Source: Stratiolaelaps scimitus (taxonomy: Eukaryota > Arthropoda > Arachnida > Mesostigmata > Laelapidae). From it: a DNA stretch of 64,000 nucleotides. The translations under genes and the position numbers were made by a program. The stretch lies in assembly GCA_019614645.1 (NCBI GenBank), contig JABWDB010000007.1, positions 1,488,001 through 1,552,000 on the forward strand, in the 5' to 3' direction. Under the pieces are notes generated by a model. That model had not been told where the DNA came from. It saw only the letters and a list, made by a program, of their open reading frames with translations, and searched no databases. This document shows positions 48,371-62,075 of the stretch, in pieces (the first letter of the stretch is position 1; every line of letters begins with the position of its first letter).

Positions 48371-48467
48371 ACTTCGAGCCCCGCTGTGTGATGACATATA
48401 AGAGAGCTTAAGCATTGTAAAATTGCAGCTCCTTTAATAAACCAATATACCTTTACCTTTTACCTCC
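48371..48467 (+). repeat. Dispersed repeat family B, copy 3
   Basis: It matches the copy at 30955-31052: B-box-like CTTCGAGCCCCGC, AGAGAGCTTAAGCAT, TTGCAGCTCCTTTAATAAAC, then CAATATACCTTTACC. The core also matches 28586-28626. Confidence 0.7.
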
Positions 48468-51154
48468 AAACATCGTTGCGACGCAGGGCAACCTATGACA
48501 ACCTTTAGTCGACGGCAAAGCATCTTGAATCTACAGATAACTAATGATGATAATTTGTCAGACAATAACTCATAAAAACAAAATCAGTATCGCTATGTTG
48601 CCTATTGAAGTATTGATGTTTCTAGATGAGACGTCTGAAAGTGGCGTTTTCACGTTCGATACGATAGCCGTTGACGTAACAACAGCATCACCGAGTGCTC
48701 AATAAACGATATCAGAAATAGCAGCGAACCGCCCGGGTTTTCGCTGATGACAGTCGATGCACACACCTGTAATTCCCCTGTACTATATTGATTAAGATGT
48801 TCAAACATGACTCTTTCTTTCAAACTTCAAACTGAAAAGCTCGTCATTGAAAGAGCTTCCATACACGTTGTGGCTATCCCGACGAATCTGATTACGTCCC
48901 TTCATATTTCTAACTGATTTATCTATTTATCTAGCGGTGTTTATCCTCCGCTCGTCGAACGAGCGCCATATGTATCACGCCAAAATGTACCAGTATGTTC
49001 TGTATATTTTTTTTTGAGCGTGGCCGTCATACCACCTGATTCTAGTGACTAATCCACAGCTACCTTGAACTAGATAGGTTGGTCTGCCTATTTGCGATTC
49101 CATTTCTCTTGGCCCGAGTCGGTGCCCGAATGCCGTCCCAGGTGCTGACTGGCGTACAGATGCCACTTCAAAAATAGCCAAACAGGTGGATAAATATCAA
49201 CAAATCAATAAGTGAGCAAGTAGCTCGCGCGCCTGTTGGCCCAGTTTATTTTGCCACCGATTTCGGCTCGCGTGGGACCCGCTAAGTGGCGTGCTGCTCT
49301 AGACGACGCCGAGCCATTTCGCGATCTATCGCATTGCGTCGCAAACGTAACGCATCATCACGTGGCTGCCTCGTCGCCGATCGAAACGGAGGTGAACTAT
49401 TCTGGTGGCGGTCGTCTGGGGGCGAAAATCTGCCGCGGCCGCTCCCGTTGTCATCGCTCAGAAATTGACATCCACCTAAACCTCAACAGCAATAACAGCG
49501 ACAACGGCGACAGCGGCGGCAGCAGCGGCAGCAGCCGCCGCCGCCGCAGAAGCCGTAACATCAACAACAAAAACACCGATCCCGCCACGGCGTCTGGTGG
49601 GACCTATGCTTCTGTCATTGCTGCCGTTGATTGGAGGGCAACATTGGAGCCATCATGGTGGGATGCTGGCGGTGGGGGTAGACAAAACAAAAATATTCTG
49701 CATCTTCGTCAGACTTCTGACTGTTTTGTTCGTCTTCGCCGGTGGAGGGGGTCGTTTCTCGGCGGCCCCGAATTTTCGCGCAGCAGAAACCGGGGCCGAC
49801 TTTAGTTTACGACAGAGACGACAACTTCATTCATTCATTCACGGATGCCGGCTGAATACCATTAAGTGAAGCTGCTGCGAGGCGGCAGCCACAACTGCTG
49901 CGACGGCATCAACACAAACAAAATATTGTAGATATACAATGTGGAATATAGTATCATACAATACAATGGCGTACAGCTAAGGCCGGCCTGGTAGTGCTGC
50001 TGTTAACTGTGCCGCCCGTGCTTCTGTCGATACGATAATAGGTGATGATGAGGGGTAGAGATGTAATAGATTGGTAGTCGTCTATGAAAGCTACAAACAG
50101 CGGCAAATTCGTACGCGTATAATGAATATATATATATATATATATCCGTAAGTTGGTGTGTGTGTGCTAAGCCCAATCTGCAGTAGATCCTGATAAAGCT
50201 TCACACATATAGAGAGCACAGATGTATTAAGCACTAGCTATTATTATTATAACTAGTATCATTGACATGCCTATCATGACTGTAAATGAACGGGGATCCG
50301 TCAAATAGACTATCGAAAATCCAATTAGATTTCGGATATATCATATATATATATATATATATGTATAGATGTAATAATAAATGCAAACATTTGCTGGGCA
50401 AAAGTGGAACTATAATACAAAAAACACAATAATACGGAAGCATTACAAAGTCGCATTGGCTTCGACCTCAACAACAAGGCTAACGAATTCGGGGACAACT
50501 ACGTCCGCGGTTTTTTTTGTTTTTGTGTTACATTGACGGTGTAATCATTTGCTTAGATTATACTTAACAGGTGGGATTTAGACGAACTTCGTCGGGCCAC
50601 GAAGAGCAGAGGTAATCGTGGACGATTGCGTTCGTCTAGGGACGGGTATCCGTTCGGTGACAATCGATGTCTACGCAGGAGTTCACGGCTACCAGCTGTA
50701 GGTACGTTCACTGGGGCTCTATGGCTTAAGAGGATTAGAAATCCGATGAATCGATCTTATGGTGATGTCTGTGTGCGTTGCGATGTCCATGGTGGCTCGG
50801 ATGCGTGGTCTACGAAGTTGGAGGCCCCTGGTTTGAGTTCGGCGTATGACAGGTAGGGCGAACAGACGAGACGAACGATTGTGTTTGGAAGAAACGTAAT
50901 GACTACGGCATAAGTGTCTAGAGAAACAAACAATTTTGCCTGTCTTCCTGACAGCGAGTTCAGTTGCTGACTTGTTTTTGTAATAAACTAACAAACTGGA
51001 TAATCTGCTTTGTTCCAATGCCCGTGAAACCCCCTTCTGTCAATGTAAGAACTTCGAGAAGTGACGCCGAAGTTTATAGCAGAATATTTTTGAAAATCTT
51101 GCAGCGGTAATAGACATTATGATATTTATATATATATATTTGCACGCAGAAATA

Positions 51155-51202
<48 letters not shown>

Positions 51203-54200
51203 CACGCAAAAAAATAGGTAAGTTTTCATAAGTGACTATACCTGCTAGTATCAATGATTAGGTTCATTTGACTGAGGCTCACAGGTGCGCCGTATCTGCC
51301 GTCCATAGTAAAGTTCGTCGTCCAGGTCAACACGACCGAAGGCCCTTCTATTCATAAATTACCACATTCACAATAATCGCTCAAGTCTCACTAATTTCTC
51401 GCGAATCAGTTGCATCGTGGTTCCGACAACAGATGGCAGACGGACATTTCATTCGCGCGCAAAGAGAGAAAGAGAGAGAGAAATTGATAGCAAATTCTAC
51501 AGGTAAAGATTACACGTAACGTAAGCAGCACAGCAAAACATTGGAACAATATGTCGTCGAGTCGCTGTTCGTCAAGCGTGAGGTTTCCAACCGAAGGCGG
51601 GTGGCAAATCGCATTAATCGTTAATCACCTGTTTATCCTTCTGCATCGAATGGACGAAGCTGAATAGCGAGAGTGGCGCAAAAGAACGACAAGATCTGGG
51701 ATGTGGCTATGCAAAAATTCGAAGCAGCGATATCTGCTTACACGGTAACAAAAAAAACGGGTACTCTTATCATAGCTTCCAATTACCAGATGCTGGTGGT
51801 ACACTGGCCTATGCCAATGCTGGACAAGAGCCCCAACCAGGAGCCTCTTCCTACTGCCGAATAACCAAACGCTTATAGCTCTCCCTGCCTTATAGTTTCG
51901 CAGCACAGAGAACAGGCCATATGGGGCACGTATGTGTCTGTATGGCGGATCGCAGCGTGCACACCGGTGTCAGCGTCATCGCATCGTTTCTGATGCAGTC
52001 ATATTCAAAAGAGTCTGTGCCCGGAGCGGTCACGACGATGAGCTGCATAACGATCGCCACCACGTTCATCATCCACGAAGATTTTGGCGTTTGTTCTTCT
52101 TGTGCCAATGTCCGATATTCGTCATTGTCAAATAAACCGATTTACCCATTCATCATCCAACCCCCCGCCCCCTGCCCCCGAACCAAGCATCCCCCACAAA
52201 TTCATCCCAATGCGATTATCCGCAAATACCTAATTAATGACATCGCGTGCTCGATCATTATTACAGACGTCGTGTTTATTAACGACCACTAGCTCAGCCA
52301 CGAGCTAGTTGGTGTCAATGATTTTTATGCAAACCAGTAATATGTATAATATTTCTAGATACTTGGTCAGTGCACCGATGACGTATCGACAATCATCATT
52401 ATTGTGCGGGATCTTCTGCCATGGGCCCAACGAAGAAGCGCCTTGCATTGCAGTTAGCTGGCTTGGTACTTTCACTTAGATAACACATTAGTTGACGACG
52501 ATTTCCACCTACGAGGACAGATATAATGGTCGATGCCGCATCGACCGGCCTCAACGGCGATTGGTATCAGCATTTCATACGAATACGATATGAACTTGAT
52601 CATCAAGAAACTCTGATAGGGACAACTTAGTTGAGCTAGTGATATCTCAACTCGTCTCATCACATAGATGCCACCGGCTCGTCCAATGCTGGCGACGTAT
52701 ATAGCAGGGATATCATAAGCGTCAGCTTGGAACTCCTTGTTAATACATAAGCGCGCTATGCACACCTAGCAAGGGTTCAATAAGTATTTCATGCTACACA
52801 TTAATAATACGTTGATGGTGTTCTCTAAGTTTTTTTTGCTAAAATCACTCATTTGTATTATTGTTTCATTCCCGGAGATACCCTTGATATTCGTTACAGT
52901 GATTTCTTTATGTCAACAACGTGATCGTTAGTGGCTAATCACGTAGACTTTTTCCATCAGTTCGTGAAATGACGGATAGAATAATTGTGGCATACCTGGA
53001 AATGAAAATCGTTTACTCAACTCGTCGACAAACATTTTTGCCACATTATATCCGTCAACGTGGAAAATGACACGTAAGCTGTGTTTTACTAGCGGTATAA
53101 TTAAGGAGTTTTCGTGAATAACAAAGAAATAGAGCAATTAATGAATTTCTTCTATAGGCTTTGAATCTTAGAGGTTTGTCGAATGTCAACATTTTTCCAC
53201 TGACAATCATGCTCATCGTCCCTCAACGATACAATAGCCAACGCATTGACTTCTCATCACGGTCACTGTTGCAGTTATTGCTTCGTACTCATTATCGTAT
53301 GCACAGTACATTCAAGCAAATCTCTCCGGCTCTAACCACAGTTTCGCTGCTGCTGCTGCTGCATCCCGACGTTGTTGCCACAGCAGAGAGAAGGTCACAC
53401 AAGAAATAAGTTCAGGGAGTCCCTGCACTCCCTTAGCTCAACTGCTGTTCTGTATCGAATTGCTGTGCATTTGATCCGATCGCGCTGCACTGCGCCGCGC
53501 TGGTGTCTGTGTGGACTGAACGGGCGAAGAAGTGATGGTCGTTTTTGCTGTCATCCGACGACCACCACTGCCAACACCAATCACGATCGGCTCGGGTTCG
53601 CTGTTTGTATCCAGTGTAACAAAATTACCCATAAAGGTCATCCTGTAATTGCCTGCCTGGGTGTCTAACCACTGGCGTACGCTGCTGCAGATCTTGTTGG
53701 ACGCATTGAACTGTACGTGTATGTAAGCACGTGAGTACATTATTGCCGGCGATAATTGTAGATTCCTGTTGTCGTTGTGGTGGGTTGATACTACCGCTGG
53801 TGTTATTGTCGTCACCAGCTTATTCTTCTTCCTGGGGCGCCTTTGTCTTTACTTTTTTAATCCTTGATGATGAGGACATGCGGGTGTCGCCAGCACCAAA
53901 TGAAGATTTCTGCAAGCTTGAAGACAACCGCTTGAAGAATCACTTGAAGGGAATTTCGAACGATAGGGACAGTCGCGACTCAACGGCAAGGGTGCCAGGC
54001 GTTAGGAAATAGCATCGATGTACGCAATATACTGATAATACTATACTAGCATCATGGCGTCCGTATAGTAGCCGTTCCCAACTGTTCGAAGAGCTCTGCT
54101 AGACATCTGCAGGTCTGGTCGACAAGTGCCGTGAAAAAAATCATGGAAAACGCTACGCTGAGCGACTTCAGGCAGCATCGACAATGATTGTAGTTATTGA

Positions 54201-56586
54201 GCAAACAAGGAATACATCAACGATTGATCATAGATTCAGCCATAAGCATATCAGTGACGACAGATTCAATATGATATGGTTACAGCCACTAGCTATCATG
54301 ATTCTTGTCGCTAGAAATTACCCAATTTCTTTGTTGTTATTGCTATTCGTAGTCCATCGTGGGTAACCTGACATTATGCCATGGTAGCTTTTGCGTTGCT
54401 TCCCAATGGATGTATGCACTCCCAGCAACACAAGCTAACTCCCACCAGCTTTTCGTCTAAATGAGCCTAATTGGATGATCGTTAATTGTCGTTTCAGTTG
54501 CTATTTATGCTGTTAGCTGCTTACAAAAATGTGATCGCCACGTAATTATAGCTATGCGAGCTATTACAGCTACGTTCATTCAGGATCAACGCGTACGTAC
54601 AATCACCGAAACGCCATGATCACGCTGTGTATAGGTTACACTTCAACTCTTGTGGAAAAATGGTTGAAATTTCGGGGTTTTTTTCGAAATCTTTATTACG
54701 GGAATTATTCTCAATATTTTCCATGAATCATAACACTAATAATAATAATGATAATAACAATATCAGTACGTTGCGAACACCGTCCCTTTGGGTGGTCACC
54801 AGATACATTGTGCTTACACATTGCTTGAAGCCGCAGTATCCCGCAAATGTTGACCGTAACGTCGTCAGCATATTGTTCGACTATTTCTCTATTATTCTGT
54901 ATGATCTACAGCATATCATATACGATACGAAGGCGATGTTTTGTTCACAAGTGTAACGCTTGTGTTAAATGGCATTCGGCCATTTCATTAGGTGGCCAAC
55001 GGATCTTCTCGATGATTTGCCAGTCGTTCGCTGCTCTTTCAATCACTCTTTCGAATAAGCGGAGACTGCAGGATGAAAACGTCTGGCGCGCGGGCCTTGA
55101 CAAACTTTTCTTCTTTTCGACTTCGGCAGATTATTTGACCGTGCCTCATTTCGTGGAATAACATCATCCCGGGTCAGTTGTCGTGGGTGACAGGTCTGGC
55201 GGACTGAAAAACCGAGAAAAAAGAAAATGAGGCGCACTGAAGAAGAAACGATTCCCCTTGGATGGCGGAGATTTTCTTTGAAAAACTTCACGAGGGGCAA
55301 GATTATCATTCAATCGAATTCGTACCTCAACGCTACGCGCGGCGAGAGGACGACGTTCATACGTGGTATATATCATCCATACGATGGATTTCTTCTGAAG
55401 ACATTTGCGTTAGCGAATGCGCCGATGGTCGTTTACGTTCGATTCGCACTCGTGCGATACGGCACCGTTTCGTTTTTGCAAACGGATCCTCGTGACTTGG
55501 TAAAGTCTTCGACAAACTCACATACAGCTGTGATGCTGTTAGTTATAGCGCATTAGACCCATAGGCTTTCTTTACCCTTTGAGCAAAACCGGTACAGCTG
55601 CTCTCTCGGGGAACGGAGGGCGATTCTCATCTATAATATAGTTGTACGCTACGTGGTACGATATGCCGCGGTGTCGTTCTTCAATGTCTCCCATGTGTCA
55701 TGCTGCGTTGAGTGTTTCTACTCGATGATGAGTAACCTGAGCAAAGCCAAATGGTGCCAATCGACCATTCATCTATATTTGAGCCATGTCCAGTAGTTTC
55801 CGAATGGAATACAACTGTTATGCTACTCAGCTCAGAAAATACCCCCGAATGCCGTGAATCCCTGAAAGTAATAAATATGAAGACTAATTGGAAAACTTGT
55901 CCTGCCATGAATTTCAATGGTCATGGCTCGACAGTACATTCGAAACGTTGCGGGCCTTGTTAACTATACAAGGCTGTGTTGACAACTAACGTCACTTGCG
56001 TATCCAAGACGAAAGCTGAATAAATGCATAAGTAAAATTTAAATTGTGTCAATGCCCTACACGTATTTTCTATTCGATCGACAAAAAAAATCTCGAAAAA
56101 ATATGTATTACTTATTTAAATCCTTTTCTCTGTGTACTATCGTTCGCTCTTCGATGTAAATACAGAGAAGCGTACAGTATACGTCTCGCGCGCGCCCGAA
56201 GTCCAATCCATTTTCTAAGTGGGTGTCCCCGGGGGGCGTTTCTAGCGTTAGTCCACAGAAGAATCAATCGCCGCCTATGCCATTCAAAAACATTGAAACA
56301 AGCACGTGTTCCACAACCGTATTCCCATTAACATACGCTTGTCATTTTGCGTGTGATGAGCCCATGCTTGGGGGGATTTCGGTAATCTCGAATAACTACA
56401 GGGTCATCGTTTATTGGCCCAGCACCGTCATTTATTTTATTCAATCAGCAAACAGCCCCGCAGCTGTACGTTAATCCTCTCGTCTCGAACGAAATACAAC
56501 GTAACAATATTAGCGAGAGCGAGTCGGCGTTTCCCTGCTGAGATGAGAGGGTAACGCGTTCCATGAGCGGAATAACCTTTCCCTAG
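48468..56586. other. Long stretch with only weak exon candidates
   Basis: A Ser/Arg/Asn-rich plus-strand frame at 49236-49805 is driven by CAG/CGG/AAC triplets. (AT)n tracts lie near 50128, 50344, 51126 and 51163-51192. Part of this stretch must hold the upstream exons of the gene ending at 57124, but no chain of in-phase exons could be built. Short plus-strand pieces with good splice sites, for example 50571-50611 (WDLDELRRATKSR), are possible members. Confidence 0.35.
52996..53078 (-). CDS. Isolated exon candidate, minus strand
   Basis: It is open for 27 codons between acceptor …AACACAG and donor CCAG|GTATGC, with FHVDGYNVAKMFVDELSK inside. It reads like real protein. A minus-strand frame at 52472-52765 lies downstream, but its phase does not match directly. 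Product not recognised. Confidence 0.3.
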
Positions 56587-57124
56587 GGGGGTCGTCTGCC
56601 GCGCGTGTGATTGCGGTGATCAACTCCGGCCGACTCGTGGCCGCGCTGACGTCGCTGTCAGAGGATGACAAACGGGTCAGTCCATACGAAGCGATTTTCG
56701 TGAATCCAATTCCTTGCCATTACCAAGGTGCAGGTGCTGGTGAACTCGCTCTGTGAACTCGGCGCAGTAGACGCTTGCATCATGCCGGACGCCGCTAGAC
56801 TCGATCAGTGCATGGGTTACGAAGCGCCACGGTAACTCAAACATGAAATGTTCACAGAATTTTTGCAACTTCGAAGTTATGACGAACAAGTTTCACTGCG
56901 GGCTAACCAACACAGACAGAAAGGGTTGGGTTTTTCTATTCCACTGCCAGGCTTCATCGAAGCTATTGATTGAATTTATTATCATTTATATCGCTATATT
57001 ATTGCGGGATATTGATGCTGGGGGATTTTTACGGCGCTTACAAACCCGCAGAGACATGTTACGCTTTGAAATCCGACAGGGGTCACTGGAGAGTGCGACT
57101 GTTGCTGCAATCGGCGCATTCTAA
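56587..57124 (+). CDS. Last three exons of an unrecognised gene
   Basis: Exons are 56587-56675, 56734-56831 and 57052-57124, and all three phases match (acceptors CCCTAG, GTGCAG, CCGCAG; donors GTCAGT, GTAACT). They encode about 85 C-terminal residues that include AARVIAVINSGRLVAALTSL, VLVNSLCELGAVDACIM, DMLRFEIRQGSLESATVAAI and a final GAF before TAA. The pattern of alternating hydrophobic and charged residues fits helices. GC content is higher than in the flanks, as expected of coding DNA. No family is recognised. Upstream exons must lie to the left. Confidence 0.55.
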
Positions 57125-59633
57125 GTCGCCGACTATAATACCCGAAGAAAAGCTTAACTTGAACGAGTCGACCGACGCCTGCTCCCCTTGGCAGAGATAT
57201 CCGTGAGCACATTAAATAAATAGACCTTTGCTGTCCAATAAACGTTACACGTGCTGTACACGCACAGACGTTGCCATCATGGATACAACGAATAAAACAG
57301 CGCTGGCCGTACCCAGCTGGCGAACAATGATTTTTGTATGCAGTAGATACAAGCAGGACGACGTCAATGCTCGCTCGTTAACGATCAGCCATTGTGAATG
57401 CCATTATGATTGGGCCGACGGCGAACGTGATGCCCAATCTTCTGCCATTGACCAACGGCGGACGGATGACTTCTGAGCGGTGGCCCGCGAATGTGTTCTC
57501 TACCCAATCGCGATAGTGACCAATCGGCTAATTACGGTGAAGCGTCACAATTGTGAAGAGGCGCAGAGGAAAACGTACAATGAGCAGTGCCACTAACTAG
57601 AGGATATAATACTACACATATATAGCCTCTTTCGGGTTTTTCAGAGCTGTTGCTAACATCGGGTTCGCCTTGTCAGGACAGATAGCACCTTAGCACGAAA
57701 ACAGGCAAGGCAGGCAAACTCAGACACACGATGTAAATTTCATAATGAACCAACAATACGATGTAATAATTTGTATAAAACGGGCAAGCTAATGGACAAA
57801 AAAAAGAACATTGATTGGCTTGTCCAACGATGCTTTCACCTTATCCGTCATTGATGTCACATGTGGCCGCGTCTCTCAATCGCCTATGAAACCCATGTTT
57901 GGGTAGCGTTTTTATGAGCTAGTCAGATCATTTTCGCATCGGCGATGTGATTCTCATTAATATTGTGTCTTTCATGTACAAAACAACAGTGACTGGAGTT
58001 GGGCTTAGGCAGGATTGGTGCCACGCGTCATTGACGAAACAGAGATCGCTATCGTTGGCCACGATGATCGTTGATGTCTATTGAGATTCTCTGACAGGGA
58101 TGCACGTGTGTCTACCGGGATGTGAGGTGTGAGTAACTTTATGTAACTGTCAATTCTTTTTATTATTTATCCGATTTGTTTGTCTATTACTGCTTTCACC
58201 AGTGGAGAAAGATAACAGTGAGTTCTTATTGTCGAACATTAACCATGTAGAACTTATCCAGTAAGCTGGCCCGTAATCTTCACTTAGCTAGCTATGCCAA
58301 GGTCGAAGGATCTTAACCAACTGATAATTGAGGGGAAAATTAAAACAAAATGTGAATAAAAGCTGGAATAAGCTGATATCATTCGATATATTGGTATAGC
58401 CCCTTGAATAAAAGGCGCTCTTGTATTAAAGTCATAAAATAACGAGTCTATTTTGTGTATTTTTTTTCTAGTTTCATCAAAATTACACACGAAATTTGCA
58501 CACTCGATGCGACATCGAAACGATACAGTTTCTGATAAATATTATTAAATTTTTATGACTATGATTACAATCTGACAAACAGCATGCAGCAGCGACTCGA
58601 GAGCTGCCCTGATATAATGCTCCAATATCCATTTTGGTGACTTTTGAGTAATAGATATGATATGTAGTCTAGTGAATTGATTAGGGATGCATGATTTTCT
58701 AAAAAAAGCATGACTTTAGCAATTATCAGAACTTAAAATTGTGAGGATCTCTGCGACTACGTAGATTCGTGTTGCCTTGAGTGGGCGTGCGTAATGCCAT
58801 TTAGCGACGATAGCATAATAGAGGTAACGCATACCCATGTGCTAATTAGTTAATGATTTAAATGGCACCGATAGACATACATGACGATATTTACAATAAT
58901 AGTAATAGTAATAATAACAATAATAGCATAACATACTATCACTATTAATCATCATTAACAGCATTTCAGCTATGCTTGCATTAATTTAGTACTCTGTAGT
59001 AGTGCAATCGATGTCGTCAAGGTGAACACGAGAATGACAGAGGTCAGTCGTGAAAGTTTACGAAATTTTCCTGTTCATCGACCGAAGGTTATTTTTGGTT
59101 ACGAATATGATTACCACCACGTAACTACATTATATATATATATATATATACACCAAACAACAAACAGTGTAGTTAAAATGAATTAATTTCAATAGCCAAC
59201 CAGTCGAAGGGGGAGGAAACTGTATGAAAAGTGATCACGATACAGGTAGACACATACGAAGATGCCACGCTATCCCGAGAGATGTTGTAACGTTATTTGG
59301 GTGATTTCAATAAAGCTGGCTGTGTATCTACGCGTGTGTGTGTGTGTGTCCATACCGCCTCTATGTTCTAAGTGGCATCGGAGCCAGAGGGTGGTTTCTG
59401 TGTTAAGTTGTTTTTCGCTTCAAGTCGTAGTCGTGTTAGGGGCTAAGAGACAATCGACTTAGATGGATGACGATTAGACGTCATGTGAATTAGCACTCAA
59501 AACCATCCTGGTACACGGCTGCGTATTTCGTATACATCTGCTTGGTTAAGGCCTATTTAGATTATCTATACGGTTGTTTTTTGTGTCATCGTACAGGGCA
59601 ATTTTTTTAAATTATTATATGTTGCTTTTACAG
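57125..59633. other. Intergenic stretch, no supported gene
   Basis: A/T-rich DNA with (AT)n near 59131-59152 and AAT/TAA-rich runs near 58895-58930. An AATAAA at 57237-57243 could serve the gene that ends at 57124. No other gene is supported. Confidence 0.45.
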
Positions 59634-59776
59634 CTACCTATGGAACAGTGAGTCGTTGCGAGCAGGCTCAGCAGAGAATTGCGTTCACGTCTCATCTAAA
59701 TTCGCATATAATTTCTTGTCCTCTAGTTAAACCATCCTTGTTTATTCGTTTGGTGAAATTCATTAAGTCTGTTGAG
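59634..59776 (+). CDS. Isolated exon candidate, plus strand
   Basis: It has a good acceptor (TTGCTTTTACAG) and donor (GAG|GTGAGC). One frame is open across all 47 codons (TYGTVSRCEQAQQRIAFTSH, then ISCPLVKPSLFIRLVKFIKS). An alternative frame would end in a stop at about 59731, making it a terminal exon. Neighbouring exons and product are unknown. Confidence 0.4.
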
Positions 59777-60047
59777 GTGAGCGTTTAAGTGTAGACTTCT
59801 CTAGAGACACGACACAAGAATTAATGTTTCGAACCTGGATGATGTATTTGTGCATAATGCCTTCATGTGACCGAGCGTATTCTAACTTAAGAGTTGACGG
59901 GACAAACGACACAAATGAGCTCGAATTATAGAATAAACAACAGATAATTATATATATATATATATATATACTTTGGATCAATAGCTCTGCTTAATTGTCT
60001 CAATTGTGCGGACACCTCTAAAAATTCATCATCCCGCAAACTGGCTC

Positions 60048-60176
60048 ATGACTCATTCGATTCGCGCTGCATCAAATTTCGCGCCACAGTCGGCACCCGC
60101 CGCAGCAGCAGCTGGTGCCGCGGCGCGATACCCGTTGTTACTGTTGTTGCTGGCACCGGCAGCGAGCCACTGTCAA
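60048..60176 (+). CDS. Possible first coding exon with signal peptide
   Basis: The frame from ATG at 60048 gives 43 codons, then a donor CAA|GTGAGC in phase 0. The peptide has an Ala-rich stretch, an Arg, then the hydrophobic core YPLLLLLLAPAASHC, which looks like a signal peptide with a cleavage site. The rest of the gene is not identified and may lie beyond the window. Triplet repeats around it (GCA, TTG) lower the confidence. Confidence 0.35.
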
Positions 60177-61888
60177 GTGAGCGTCGCTCATCGCCGACAG
60201 CAACAACGTATCGTTGTACACACATCAATGCAAATGCGTGTGATCGGCGGCCCTTTTGACGCGAATTGATTTTTACCCAAAAAAGAAGAAAAAGAAGAAG
60301 GTGAATCACCACCAGCAGTAGTAACAACAAGATGCTGCTGTTGAATGGCACCCGCAGCGGCGGCGGGGGGCGGCGGCGGGTGGGCATCTATCGAGGGCGC
60401 TCAGGCGGGGAGGTCAAGGTTATCGAATAGCTCGAATTGTGGTGGTTATTGTTGGTGAGTGAGAGAGCGTCACCCAGGGTTCACCACCATACGATGACTG
60501 TGAGTGATTTCATTCCGTCATATTATTTGTCTTCTCTTCGTTCGGACGTGGCCGCGTTGTTTCTCGTCGTGCCGTCGCTGATGTGCCGAAATATGGCTGG
60601 GGAACGAGTGAGATACTCGATCATAATGCATTGTCAGATGCTCGTGTTGTTGGTGAATTCAGTCCGCCTGCCGATCAGGTATAGCACTCTCGGCTGGCTA
60701 ACCACGTTCGCTTGTCGTTGGTGTAGGTCTGCAAAAATGTGATCAATAAGGATCTTAGTAATTGTTAACGAAATGAAGACATTGATGTTGTCGCGACGAT
60801 TAAACGCGCCACCTTGTGCAATTCGTGCAGTGAACGACGAATATTCTGTCGTTAAACAATACGACGATGCTATTTTACTTGATTGCAATTGGGTGCGATG
60901 ATCATAGCAATGAACTCAATATGCTGGTTTATGTTGTTTCTTTTTATGCTGATTGTTGGGGGCCGAACAAGTGAATTTCAAATACGTGAGACGTATTTCA
61001 CCACGAAGTTCATGTATTTCTAAAAATTCTCTCTGCTGGTACTACTCTGGGCGAAGAAAACTGCTGGTTTCTCGCGGCTACTCAAGTTCCACGGTACAAC
61101 AAACACACAGACACATATCAACCGAGAGGCGTAATTCGGTCCGCCGTGTGCGTCACATTAAGCGTGAGAAGAATGTAACTATAATATTTCGAGTTTGATT
61201 ATTAGACCTAACCTCTGAACAAAACACTTGACTGAGTTTAATTTGATATAGATTCGTGTGTAGATTATTCAGTTTGCATTGTCATGTTACTGCTCTATGG
61301 AGGTGAGTTAAAGTTCGTCACTGCCAGTTTGACATCGCGAACTAAATACGATGTACGCTATGTAAAACCAGTCGTGGCGAAAGTCGTTCGACGCAATAGA
61401 TCGACACACAAGTCTTGAGTCTTTGAGCCTTTTATAGTTTCGATGCTATCGTTTAGAGCAGAATAAACACGTGGGAACTACTGAGACTTGGTTAAGTTGA
61501 ATGGAGAAGCCAGCGATGTCCCATGATATAATGGCCTAAAAAGAGCGGAGGCACATAATCGCACTATCCGCGGCATGTACAGGCCATTCGACTTCGGCGT
61601 ATGGAAATTGCCGACGAGAAAGACGACACTAGGATCGAAGAGAGAGATTGCACGATTCAATTGAATGCAGAACATTGGACGGCTTCCGAAGTGGCATTCA
61701 TTTTCAGGTAATCCTCAAGCTAAATCACATGTGTGTGTGTATGCAATTTGAGCTAAAAAATCGCAAAAAACGCTAATTATAATAACGATAAAGCCATTTT
61801 GGAATACTTGCTGAGTAAAATTTCAAATGAACATATCACGCTGCCATACTTAGGGACAGCTCTAACATCCGCTGTCCTGTCAAACCTT
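60177..61888. other. Intergenic or intronic stretch, no supported gene
   Basis: It holds AAG-rich and GGC-rich triplet runs near 60280-60380. No exon is supported. It may be an intron of the gene starting at 60048. Confidence 0.4.
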
Positions 61889-62075
61889 TTTTTCCACTCT
61901 GACCCTCAGCTGGTCCCAAATCTGACAGGCCTCAGCATTTAACCTTTAGGTATTACTATGAGAATCTGTCGGGGCCACCTTTCCTTATTTCCTCTAAGTT
62001 ACTCGTATCTGGCCTAAAAAAGATAATCAACTCCAAAGATTTTGCGCGCCTGACAGTATTTGATCAATCAAGGGG
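61889..62075 (-). mobile_element. SINE family A, diverged copy
   Basis: It aligns with the other copies from GACCCTCAGCTGGTCCC through the GGTATTACTATGAGAA block to the CCTGACAGTATTTGA segment, where the B box would lie but is changed. It has many substitutions and small deletions, so it is older than the copy at 19725-19984. Confidence 0.8.

Noticed and set aside
49236..49805. 189-codon Ser/Arg/Asn-rich frame
   Set aside because: It is made of CAG/CGG/AAC triplet runs. No domain and no splice context were found.
52472..52765. 97-codon minus-strand frame with cysteines and a hydrophobic stretch
   Set aside because: It reads somewhat like protein, but its phase does not match the exon candidate at 52996-53078 and no family was recognised.
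55227..55556. Two overlapping plus-strand frames of 77-109 codons
   Set aside because: Both frames look equally plausible and neither has motifs or consistent splice sites.
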